A stretch of 64,000 bases of DNA, from the NCBI GenBank assembly GCA_014904985.1, contig MU128918.1:248001-312000 (forward strand), read 5' to 3'. Below, one piece after another: positions 26,012 to 36,982 of this stretch. Source of the stretch: Hydnum rufescens UP504. Its lineage: Eukaryota > Basidiomycota > Agaricomycetes > Cantharellales > Hydnaceae. Below the pieces are notes generated by a model. That model was not told the origin of the DNA. It did not search any database and worked only from the letters and a program-made list of their open reading frames with translations. Numbering within the stretch: position 1 is the stretch's first letter; each line of letters begins with the position of its first letter. A program made the position numbers and the translations under genes.

Positions 26012-27282
26012 TCAGAATGGGACATGTACCCCGTCATCCGCACAGCGCTGAGCCCTAACCGATCGAAGCACTTCTCGCCCAAGATCCGAATCCCAGATAG
26101 GGTCGTCCAACGGTGGCGGGTCCTCATCACGTTCGAACATCCCCACTGCGGCTTGCAGACCTTCTATTTCTTCGATCGAGTAGCCCTGGACTCCAGGGGG
26201 CGGGCAGGAGACATACATCCGGAGACAGTAGTGGAAATGAAGCCTGAGGCATTCATCGTACGGCTTCGGTTGGCCCTCAGGGATTTTCAAAGTGCCAACG
26301 TGAGAGATGTCGAACTCGGGCGACGGCTTGACAAATTGAACAATCCTGTAGTTATCCTGTCAGACCTCTTCAGCAACAATCTACCTCGCAACGAGTGCAG
26401 CACGCTACACACGTCAACGTCAATGCCGAATGCGAATTTATCAAACTGAGACTGGACGGAAGAAGTCATTGTCAAGTAATTTCGAGCCGTGTCAAGGTCT
26501 GAAGGGAGTTCCCCAAATGGCCTCAAAAGCTATGGGACGACATCAAAATTAACGGGTTTGGGTGATCTGCGTGCCCGCAGAGACTCACAATTCCAGGTCT
26601 GGTTTCAATGTCTCTGTTTCGAATTATTTGGACAAGATTTCTATCTCCGTCGTCGAGTGGCGTTCCTGTTATATTGCAGATGGTACTAGCGACTATTGAC
26701 AACGGAGGAGTGTGGCTCTCGAGCTCCCTCTGTGGGACACATATGTGAGGGGAACATGGCTGATCAGAAATGCACTGACAGGGAATAGAACGAATTGCCT
26801 AGAGCTCAACATGCGCATCGAGACTCCAGGAGAGAAATTCGTCCCTGAGAAATGGGCATGTCATTTACAGGCATAAAGCGAGAGACAAAAGTCCAACCAT
26901 CACTGAGAATCAGGTATGCTCCGGGCGCGAGATGATCCTCTGATTCCCTATCGATAGGTCTTCGGAAAGCAGAACTGATATCCACGGAAAATGGAGCAGA
27001 GCCAGGCTTAATGTCACAAGAGTGTAGAGTCCATTGGTCGTCGGTCTCAACGACGCAAATATAACTCAACCAGTTGTAGAAAGATTTCACTTTGAAGGAT
27101 CTTTTCTCCGGAGGTGTTGGGACATAGCACCCTAGCCAGGACAAAGCAAATTGTAAGCCGGCGTAAATAAAGGTTAAAGAGGCATTACCACCTGCCACAA
27201 CTATCGGCTCGTTAGAGTAGGTGAATACGAAAACATTATTGTAACAATTCGGATGGAAGATGTCGTACAACATGGGATCCAT
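26012..27282 (-). CDS. HNH-family copy E, histidine-less core
   Basis: ATG at 27280-27282 gives MDPMLYDIFHPNCYNNVF. Then LQFALSWLGCYVPTPPEKR, VKSFYNWLSYICVVE, CDIKPGSAPFSVDISSAFRR, an intron, a SPGVSMRM-type exon, an intron, CNITGTPLDDGDRNL with VQIIRNRDIET, FGIDVDVCSVLHSLRG and PKPYDECLRLHFHYCLRMYV, ending near 26012. The C-terminus differs from the other copies (SVRAQRCADDGVHVPF). As in B-D, the expected His strand reads VQIIRN. Its 5' end faces the divergent long membrane-protein gene about 400 bases away; this HNH/membrane pair is the likely ancestral repeat unit. Confidence 0.6.
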
Positions 27283-27675
27283 TGGGCGAACGGGTGGATC
27301 TAAGTTCAGGGACCTTTGTGAAGTGTGACACAAGTCCAGCACAAAATTCGGGGCAAAAAATACACCTGGCTGCAAGCGCCTTCATTTTTTGGTTCAGCAG
27401 CCTTTCTGTGACACGTGACGGGAAGCGGCAGTCGAAATCATGTCCTTCCATGTAGCAGTGCACGATGGATCCACGCCTCACCCAGTTCTCGTCACAACCC
27501 CCCCTCCAGCTCGCTTGCGTATCTCCGAGAAGTAATGCCGCCATCCCCAGACACTCGTCTCTATTCTAGACCCAGATCCGACTTCGATGATATCTTTGCA
27601 AGTGGTCTCAGTACAGTAGCTATTTACATGGCATCTCTCACTTCGGCCGAGGTCAATCCTATTTAACTTGACACA

Positions 27676-28785
27676 ATGTCGTATGCCAGCTCACTTCACG
27701 GCGTAGGTCTGGCGCGCTCTCCGCCTCTATGACAGCTTGACATCGCGCATCGGGAACTATGAGCTTAAACAGCAGACAAGCCTTCAAAGGGCGCTCAGCA
27801 TTTTTGTCGTCCTCTGTCTCTTCGTCGTGGAGTGTCTAACTTTGTATTGGGCACTGATGAATTCCATCGCTGGAGTCCAGTGGGGAACAACGTTCCTCTA
27901 CATCTGTTTTACTTGGATCGGTTTATCTACCGTTAGTCGCATTGTTTTCCCTACTTGTCTAGTGTAGTCGTAGGTCTATAGCTTATAGTTCGAATATTTC
28001 ATAGCTCGCCATTGTTTCGGTCAGTGATATGATCGTTTCGCGATTAAGCGATGATATTGAGCGTAGGCCGAACCTCCATTACTCTGCTCGGTGCCACTTA
28101 TCTGAATTGCTCTGACGCTAGGGAACAGACCCTATTCCATACGACCGACCCAAATGCACATTGGGCGTGCCTTCTCTGCCACTTTCGCTTCCCTCGGCTC
28201 GCAATGTATACCTCATTGCAGCCTAGTTCAACTGTGTCCTTGTTGGCCGATATCGGCCTGGTCTTCTGTCTCACTACGCGACCAATCTTCTTGATGAGGA
28301 ATGGGTGGGTGTCCATTCGTGGAGCGGTGTACGGCTGCTTCGTGCTGCTGATTTTCTTATGGTTCACTGGGACGATATATTTCCTTGCCCTTGGACGTTC
28401 CGAGGACTCTCAGCATTCCGCCTTGTGGTCGGGACTTCAGCAGGTCTGGTCCACTCCAATTTTGCGAGAGTTCTATTGGCTCGTCCAAATGGTGATGCCT
28501 TTTGTCAATGTGGCTGTTGGTGTGTCAACGCTCTTTATATTTTCGTCATCCTTATACGCGATACTCATGAGCCCAATCCCTCAGGAAACCTCATTGCCCT
28601 CATCTTTCGATATGAATTCACTGTGTCCGGAGCCGCAGTGGCAGAGCTTTACAGACCAACCGGTGTATCCTTTGAGGATCGAGTCACCCCGTCCTCTTCC
28701 GTCGCCATTATCAATCCTGGAGAACTTGCAGTGGTCATTGCTCGTTCAACCACACCATTCCATGCCCCTCTATTCAGCACCATGA
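27676..28785 (+). CDS. Multi-pass membrane protein, long copy of the array partner
   Basis: Only long copy of the plus-strand partner gene. The first exon may open at ATG 27676 (MSYASSLHG) and join TSRIGNYELKQQ after a 33-nt intron; hydrophobic helices follow (ALSIFVVLCLFVVECLTLYW; GTTFLYICFTWIGLS). After one or more introns (about 27930-28060): SLLADIGLVFCLTTRPIF, GAVYGCFVLLIFLWFTGTIY and VNVAVGVSTLFIFSSSLYAI helices, then a soluble tail SLPSSFDMNSLCPEPQW, stop at 28785. Four or more predicted membrane segments. I do not recognise a named family. The exon structure in the first half is tentative, and the gene may be partly decayed. Confidence 0.5.
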
Positions 28786-29379
28786 TTTCCATCCATGCAC
28801 TCGTCCACTTGCCTGCTCTTATCGCTTACTCTGTCTGCGCATAACGCAGAATTACGACCCGATTGTGGCTTCGCCTGCTCGGAACATCTCATAGTCAATC
28901 TGTTGGCCACCACTCCTCCCCAGGTGTGGGCGCTATTGATCGTGCCAACTCTGGTGCTCGTGGCATCCAGGACGCGCGATGACGGGCACAACCTCTGGAG
29001 GTATGCCGAGCGCTGGGTGCCTCCTCTCAACAGAAACCCAAAACAAAGGGTTACTATTGGGGGGGCTAGGATCATCGGGAGATGATCGTTAGTGTATATC
29101 TATCTGATAGAGCCCAGCAGGTCATGATGCCTCCATCTATATAGTTATTATTTCAGTACTTGAAATAGATTTGCCCGCCCTCGATTAGCCCCTTGTCACA
29201 AATTTACAGCAACAGCACCTTGGAAGGTTTAAGTTTCGACTCTGATATAACTTGGAACCGAACCACGTAGTTGTCGCGCCACCAATCGATTGACTATGTA
29301 CTGGCTGTGTATGTATCTCGGCCGTATACGAAGTTAGGCGTAGCCGTCTGGGGACGGGGACGCTGGTTTCTACATCTGC
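28786..29379. other. Intergenic right border of the array
   Basis: Convergent space between the membrane-protein gene and MSH3. A frame after 28795 (HALVHLPALIAYSVCA) resembles the HWFTPP tail region of unit 1, so the repeat unit may extend to about 28850. Nothing else recognised. Confidence 0.4.
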
Positions 29380-32300
29380 CTAATATCGATCATTGGCAGG
29401 AGCGACTATGGTCCTGGCGTAATTGAATGTGTAGGCGACAGTGGCATGCGAACCATTCAATCCATCTGCTGGGCAAGTCGACGTAAAGCCTGTAATGCCT
29501 GTAGCGGGTTGGGGCTTGCTAGATCCTCCCACGCAGTCACGTATGAGACTAAGAGTTTTTCGCGATCTAAAAGCCCAGATGAAGAGCTGGCCACTGAAAC
29601 CGCCGAAGTAAGACACCTACCTATTTGACACTCGGCGTGAATCGACTACTTCTTCCATGGCTTTAGAATGCGTGCGTGCGGACACCAGAATTTGCTCGGG
29701 CATCCCTGCAAGCTGAGCGCATTCGATGCCGAAAGATCCTCGCGCCATCCCAGGGGAGAGGCGATACAAGAAGTTGATCGAAAGCGTCCCATCTGGAGGA
29801 TACAGATCGAATGGATGAAACTGACGAGAATGAAACCAGACTTACCAGATCGTTTCTCCTCGACAAAGCCCATATGCCCGTTGTTGACTTCAGGCAACTA
29901 GGTAACAAAAACCATGGGTCAGCTGAGATCTCAGCCAGGCAATTCCTAGCGAGTGGGTACCTTGCCCATCTCCGAAGCTAGTAGGGGATAATGCGTGATG
30001 AATAAGGTTTTGCACTTCACAGTTTCGACTAGGTGTTGAAGGACCGCAAATGCAATGGACATCTAGGGATGAAAAAAAATTAATGCAGATACTGCCCGAA
30101 GTAGATGGGTGCGGCTTACTCCATCAAACGTAGACGTTCCTCGCCCAACTGCGAAAATCCGAGTTTTATCCATTGAAAACATTGGAAAGAACAATCGACT
30201 TACGCTCATCTAAAATGACCAGTGTTCGAGGAGAAGCAGACTTGATGATATCGCAAGTCTCGGAGATCTCAACCATGAAAGTGGACCACCCACGAGCAAG
30301 TTCATCAGAAGCTGAAATAACAAATTGAATGCGTGACCCATAGTACGACAATCGTGTGACGAATTACCTCCCATCCTTGTTAAAATAGCGTTGTGCAAAC
30401 CCAGCCGAGCCTTTTGTGCGGGGACATAACTCCCGATTTGTGCCATGACTATCAAGGCATGTATATGAGTGAGAAATCCACGATAATAGTACGGCTGCTG
30501 GCGTACTCGCTATCAAAGCAGTCATTCTACGAGTTAAGAGGAAAGCTGAAGTAAGAGGACTTCGAAGGGGCGAAAACAGGCTGACCTAACGCATGAGCTT
30601 TTTCCACCCTAAGGAATATAATTAGTGTCTAGCCGAAAGTGCGTATGCGCTGTCCTCACCATATTGGGTCCTACAACCAAGTTCGATGAGAAGTGAATCG
30701 TGACTCTCATTTCAGGGGATGCCCCAATCACTGGTTCTTACCAGTAATTATCTTGTGGCGGGGATGATTCTGCAGAAGTTCCATACACTCAAAGTCAGGG
30801 GAAAACTAGGATGAGTATCGGCGGCGTGGAGCACATACACCTCCCAAGGTAACATTATTCGGGACAAAGGGCTCTGGACGAAGAAGTTCGACCATAGGAT
30901 GCCTTCCTCTGGATATGTCCAGAACATCCTCATCTACAAACTCCGGTTTAACATACCCATCCTCAGAGGCAACAAGAGCCAGGCTGTTCAAGCAGTCTAC
31001 GATCCAAATGTCAAATACATCAAGATTTCATTTGGGCAGATATTCACTTACCAAAAATGGCAATCTTATTGGTACAATCACGGAATGCTGCGTAGTGCCC
31101 TGAAACTTCTACAAGGAAATTGGCGAACGCCTTGTCGCATTCTATTCCGAGAGATTTAGCTTCGAACACAGGCCGAGCTAGATGGAAAGTTCTCCACCGA
31201 CTGCGAGCGTTTCTTTGAGCTGTTCACGCTCTGTAAGGAGTTTTCTGACCTCCGGTGTGTGAAACCGAACTACCGCTTTGGTCCTTGAGCGGGAGGTATG
31301 AAAAGAGACAGAAACGAAACACCAGGATAGAGCGCTTACGAGGATTTTCGCATCCAAGATGCAGGGACATCTTTGATAGAAGTTCTTGAAACCTCCACGG
31401 TATACTGCGAATACAGGATGTCAGTCATACCCCAAGATTCCGGAAGAAAGAATACACCTCATCATGATTGACGTGAACCCACTTCAGTGTTGGCCGTTGC
31501 AGTATCTTACGAACTGCGGGATCAATGGTAAACAGAAGTATTATGTTCAACTTCAGCAAAGGAACCGCGTCTCACTACTCTTTAGCTCTTCTTCAAGCTC
31601 GGACTCGACCGATAGTATACCCTGATGTTTCCGGTGCACAGGACGCAGCCTCAGTCACATTCTTCCAAAGCATTAATCGCCCTGACTCACCAGTTTTGTG
31701 TTTTGGATTGTAGGGTATTTATCGTCGTCCACCCATAGCTCGGAGTTTTCCTCTGACCTCGCTTTCTGCAGATTGATGGCGCCACCAGACCCCCCACAGC
31801 GTTCGCGATCCCTGGAAGGGCAAAGACAATGCTACGCAAAAGAGAGGACTTGAAATCCACATCTTCTAGACGATCATACGGGTCAAAGGTTTTTGCGATG
31901 GTGGTGTATGCTTCCAGAAGAATGGCAAGCTCTTTAGGGGTGCACTGCATGAATCAAGTTAGATCGCAAGGGCGCGCCATGGTACGGGATATATATCTAC
32001 CTTCCCATATTGAACGCGACACAACCCCTTAACGAGATCTGGTAACCTCCTAATTAGCGTCCTCAGTCTGTCAAGGGTATGCGATTGGGTCACAACAATT
32101 TCCTCCACCGCATCGAGGCGTTCCTGCAAAATAATACGATCAACGAGAGGTCGGCCTATCCAAGTTTTAAGCAATCGAGCTCCAAAACGGGTCTTGGTTC
32201 GGTCAAGAATCCAGAGGAGGGACCCTTTCTCAGTGAAGTCGGTTTGATTACGATAGATTTCTCTAAACGCATCCTCTTCAGGGCACATATCAAGAAGAAG

Positions 32301-34662
32301 AAAGGATCCTACTTGCAAATTTGACAAAGTATTGCCGTTCAAAAGCATATGTGCTTCGGTTGTGAATTTGGTAAACATCGAGGTTTGTACAAAAACGTCA
32401 CCGAGGTCAAACTCGGTTAGATACTTAATGGTGTGTGCTAGTGCAACGACGGCAGTCTTGGGAAGATCTACAATTGTGGCCATCAATTTGCCTGCGAAAT
32501 GTATTCAACACGATGCAACGCCAGCCAACCAATAAAAACAGCACACCAGACTTGAAGGCTTCTGAAACATCTGCAGCCCCTTTCTTCGATTCTGAGCTGT
32601 AAAACTCGGTCAAAAAATCGAAGGCGTCTGAATAATCCATTAGCTTCGGGAATTCTTCGATCCGGTACACAGGTCCCTTCACTGGATGTTGATGTAGCTG
32701 CCCTAACGAGAGGTCGGTACATGGCATGCACATTCACGATTGAGCGGAGAGACACCTCACGTACGGTGTATTGGTGAAGTGAATAAGCATCTTTTTAGTT
32801 CCGTTGCTCAGCTTCTTAGAAGGAAGAAGCAGTTCGCATGGCTTGATATGGGTCATCCGGGTCTAATGGGAGAGTGGACTAAGTTCCAACTAGAAACCAC
32901 AGAGAGAGCTTACCTCTAATTCGGTCCTCATATGAGAATCTTCATTAACATACAACATTGTAAGTTGAAGTCAATTGGCTCATAGAGTCTGGCAAAGCAC
33001 CCTGGAATTCGTCATACACCACGTCCCCGGTGGAAGGGATAATTGAAATAAGGCCTATTATCACTCTCTCATCCGCGCCCATACCCCCCAGAAGCTAGTG
33101 AATGGTCAGTTGAAGACATAAGCCAGAAGATACTGAGATGGGCAAGGGTGTCTAACCTTCTCCACCAAACAAACAAGAGCATTTGATGCTGATGGCGATG
33201 TATACCCATCATCATCGACCGAATCAAGGTCGTCTACAAAGCTATGGATCGAATCATAAGCATCATCTGAGAGCAGGAAGCGCCAGGAATTGGAGACGCA
33301 CGTTGCGGAAGTATACAAATGAGTGAGTTTACGCTCAAATGGGCCGCTTTTGTTCTCGGACACTTTCTTGAGGGCCGCAGTCTCGGCCTGCCCCACGATA
33401 CCGACCTAGGAAGTAAAACCATTAGAAAAAAAATCATTCTGGCCCAGAATTTACCAGATGGGAATACCTTATGACCCTGAGAGAGTAACCTGGGATAGAA
33501 TCAGCCAACGCAAGCCAATCGGAAATAATGGACGGGCTGACTTTTTGACATGCACCGCTCTTCTGTGGACAGGGATACTAGCAGACAGAAAATTCCGTTG
33601 CGGAAAACAGGCTGGAGAAGATTGTTAATCGAGGACTCGTGAAGTCAAGGATAAACCGAGTACCAATTCCAAGCTCTTTCGAGGCCACCTGATACGAGAA
33701 TGGCACATAAAAGCAGGAGCAATATGTCAAGTACTAAGAACTTACCCTGGCATCTTCTCCAAAGAACCTGGCCGAATCAATTGTCAAATTACGATCCCTG
33801 GCTAACCTATTCAGAACGCACCGGTATTTATATCCAACCTCAATAAGCAATATCACACCAGGATGTGCCTCCTTTAAGGAGATTATCTGGGTATTGCCAT
33901 CCTTGAAGCTTAGGTTTGACATCGTCTGCAAATGTTACGACATACCTGCTTTTCCAGTGGTGTATACGATTGTCCAGAAGGCCCTATCTCCACTTTGGAC
34001 TTTCCCTTTCCTCTAGCGCTGGTGGACATTGCCACCGCCTTCTTTTTTGATATGGTGGAAGACGTTTTCCGATGAGAATTGTCTTGGTCGTCGGCATCGA
34101 TGTCCATGAGGCAATCATCTTCTTCCAGGGGACCAGAAAGCTCCTCCTCCTCATCTCCCTGAAGAGGAGCTGTGGGTCCAGAGGTCACTTGCTCAAGGTC
34201 TCGATGGTGCTGATCACGCGTAGAGGTACGAATAGACAGTTTAGCAGCAAATGCACGTCGTCGAGCTTTTCTGGCCTTTGCTTCCTCTTCATCCGTAGTA
34301 TCCATAGCAAAAGTGGAAGATTTGATTTCACTTAGAGCCCATTTACGTCGAGCGTCGATGGCTGGTCTAGACGTTTCAGGACGTCCATTGGGCTCTGTGA
34401 CAATAATAGGTGGAGACGGATCACCAGATGTATAAACCCGTGGTCTCCTCTCTGCAGGCTGAGGGGCAGGTGCGGAAACCTTAGAAGAGGAAGAAGCATC
34501 ACTCGAGACACGACTCTTTTTCGATGGGCGGGCATTGGTGACCCCTAGCATTTCTTCATCCTCATTTCCAGTGAGATCGATTGGCGAGTGGGCCCGTCTC
34601 TTCGGGATGGCAGCAGACTGGGTTGGCTTGAAAAAGCTGGAAATTGTCGACTGTTGAGGCAT
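29380..34662 (-). CDS. MSH3: MSH3, MutS homologue of DNA mismatch repair
   Basis: Partner of Msh2 in MutS-beta, which recognises insertion/deletion loops. ATG 34660-34662 opens with a PCNA-binding PIP box, [10 protein letters not shown] disordered basic/acidic linker leads to SYTPLEKQ (about 33950), and the mismatch-binding domain follows: [33 protein letters not shown]. Connector and lever segments include [35 protein letters not shown] and [15 protein letters not shown]. The ATPase has [20 protein letters not shown], Walker A GPNM/GGKSS split by an intron (30665 to 30595), [10 protein letters not shown], Walker B TLVILDE (about 30210) and [20 protein letters not shown]. The end reads [18 protein letters not shown], and a last exon stops at 29380. 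About 20 introns. The presence of the PIP box plus I-domain distinguishes MSH3 from MSH2; absence of a PWWP/MSH6 leader is consistent. Confidence 0.92.
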
Positions 34663-34852
34663 GGTAAAAACACCAGAACGTCTGCTTAACGCGTCTCGGG
34701 TGTTGAGTCCCGGACGCGTCCGGATCTATACGAATCCGACAACAAACACCTTGAGGTCGGTTCGCATATCGGATATTTTTTATAGTGGGAAACTGACTGC
34801 AATGAGCTTTATTAAACCAGACAGTCCATCGCATAGAACCCGTTCTCTGGCC
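34663..34852. promoter_or_regulatory. MSH3/CTK3 divergent promoter with two ACGCGT boxes
   Basis: Only 190 bases separate the two start codons. Two perfect ACGCGT hexamers lie at 34689-34694 and 34714-34719, 27 and 52 bases upstream of the MSH3 ATG. ACGCGT is the MluI cell-cycle box bound by MBF in ascomycete yeasts, which drives G1/S expression of DNA repair genes; use by this fungus is inferred. Confidence 0.5.
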
Positions 34853-36652
34853 ATGGATCCGTTTGAAGTTCGCATGCAATTTCTGACTCTGTTGCGCCGA
34901 CTAAATGCGTACGATGGTCTCAACTGTGCACTCACGAGTTACACTGCTGATTCATAATAAAGCACTCAACTATCTATTCAGAAAATTGTGGGCTATGCCC
35001 TGAAATACTTCAGTCGATGTGGGGACGATTTATGGGAATGTATAGTAGAAGAATGTCAAAAGGTAACCTAATAGTGAGCCAAAAAAATTCTTGTGCCCCT
35101 CTCATCATTCTTCTAGGGCTCCCTGAACATGCGCATAAACATATTATACCTCCTGGACAACCTATGCGAGTCTTCCCTCATGCATCAGTCACAACCAGGG
35201 CAAGCGAACGGCTCCCATGGTCACTCTGACTCGTACGTGTGTACGTCAGCCGCGATCTCCGCAAGATTGTTCAGCTGGTCGTACCAGACACTCGCGACGG
35301 TCTAGTTAACCTCCTGAGCGCCCGCCAGGTGTGATGAATCACCATTCTTATCGGACACCCTTTTTTGGCTAATAATCCTGCCGCGTAGATACTAGAGAGT
35401 TGGCGCTCAAAACGAATTCTGGATGCTACAGTCGTAGATGATGTAGTCCAGACGCTCGACCATCGCCGGGAGACGCTACATCTCATCGCTTCGTCGTCGG
35501 ATCATGTAGCCCAAAGACACTCGTCCGAGTTTTCCAAAGATGAAGTGATTAAACGCTTCGAGGAAGATCGTGAACGGGTAGGCTCTGCCTTGATTCCCAA
35601 GTCTCCGTAGTCATATTTATTGTGCTATGCATCTATAGCATAAACTCCTTCGACAAAAACGTTGGCATGTTCCAGTTCCCACTCAAGCACATTCCTTATC
35701 TTTATCCAACGCCTCACAACTTGTCCTTCCTCGTCTCTCTTCCGCCCTTTCCCTCCCCCCTCCACCGCCCGCTACCATCGGTTCGTCACCCTCCTCCGTC
35801 GAGGACCCGCCACGACCACCATCCCCACATGATTCAGCGCTAGATATCGAATTTGATAATGCTTGGGAAACAACTAGTGATTGGAATGAAGACGATGACG
35901 AGGCGGCCATAGAGGAAAATATCCTCTGCTTCGGTCGGCTAACGGATGAGGACTCACGTCCAAAATCTGACGGCATCCTATCGCAGTTAGAACCGATGCA
36001 GGTGGACGGGGACAGACTTCCTCTATCCTCTCCGTCTCCCGCAAGTTCCAACGCCCGGCCCAGTGAACCGCCAATTCCGCCTCCACCCCCACCGCCGCCC
36101 TCCCATATTCCACCGCCTCCGCAATTGCAATCAGAGTCCCAGGCCCAGCCGGAATCTCAGTCTCAAGCCCAACTTCGAACCACACGACAACCCTCCCAGC
36201 CTCAACCGCCATTACACCCACCTCCACCGCCACAATTGCACCCAGCCCATCCCCAGAACGCTCTCCACCAGCCCCCGTACATGTATCCCCACACCCCCCA
36301 CCTCACTGAGAATGGCCACGGGGGTGTTGCCATGTACCCATCAACAAACGCTCCTATCCACCAAGCAATCTACAATCCACCCTATCATGGCACGGGTTAT
36401 CCCCAACCCCTCCCACTAATGCCCCCTATGGCAGGATATACGTACCCTTACCCCGGCACGTACGGAGTAAATGGCTACCCCGGGGCCGTTCCCGGCGTCA
36501 TGAACGGAATGGTACATCACCCGCAGCAGCACTTGCAACGGCATCCAGGACCGCCATACCAGCAACATCTCCCATTGCATCCACATCCCAATCCCTATCA
36601 GCAACAGCCCCGGCCGGGCGCACGACCAGGTGACAGGATGGATTTATCATGA
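34853..36652 (+). CDS. CTK3: CTD kinase I gamma subunit (Ctk3-like) with long Pro/Gln-rich tail
   Basis: Gamma subunit of the kinase that phosphorylates RNA polymerase II CTD Ser2. The N-terminal CID-like domain is spliced from MDPFEVRMQFLTLLRRLNA (34853), SIQKIVGYALKYFSRCGDDL with WECIVEECQK, GSLNMRINILYLLDNLCESS, SRDLRKIVQLVVPDTRDGLV and ILESWRSKRILDATVVDDVV. The C-terminal signature LDIEFDNAWETTSDWNEDDD is at about 35845-35905. The final exon then encodes about 200 residues rich in Pro, Gln, His and Tyr (runs such as PPPPPPPPSHIPPPP), stop at 36652, a longer low-complexity tail than yeast Ctk3 has. Divergent from MSH3. Confidence 0.88.
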
Positions 36653-36982
36653 AACATGGACATTGAATACAGTAGACACTTATGTACATTGCCCGTCCCG
36701 GCGTGGGGCCTCCGGTTCATTGCAGCGAACAATAAAAACCGAGGAGCCAATGCGTTGAGGATAAAGTATGTGTGAAATATTGTGTGAGATACAGTTGAGG
36801 GGCTTCGATGAGGGTATTGTGACACTATTGAATATACGACTTGTAATGAGGCTCTATGTGAAATGGAGAGGGAAGCGTGGAAATCATAACGAACATCCAG
36901 TGAAGCGATTCCGACGTCAGTCTAGGGCAACTGGAAGAGAAAAGGGAAGACAATGAAAAGGTCCGTTCGTTTATATGGGGAA
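36653..36982. other. Convergent intergenic space
   Basis: About 330 bases between the 3' ends of CTK3 and the LRR gene, with an AATAAA at about 36730 that suits CTK3 polyadenylation. No gene seen. Confidence 0.45.

Noticed and set aside
29646..29908. Plus-strand frame opposite the MSH3 C-terminal exon.
   Set aside because: The minus strand encodes conserved MSH3 sequence ([18 protein letters not shown]), so this is a shadow.
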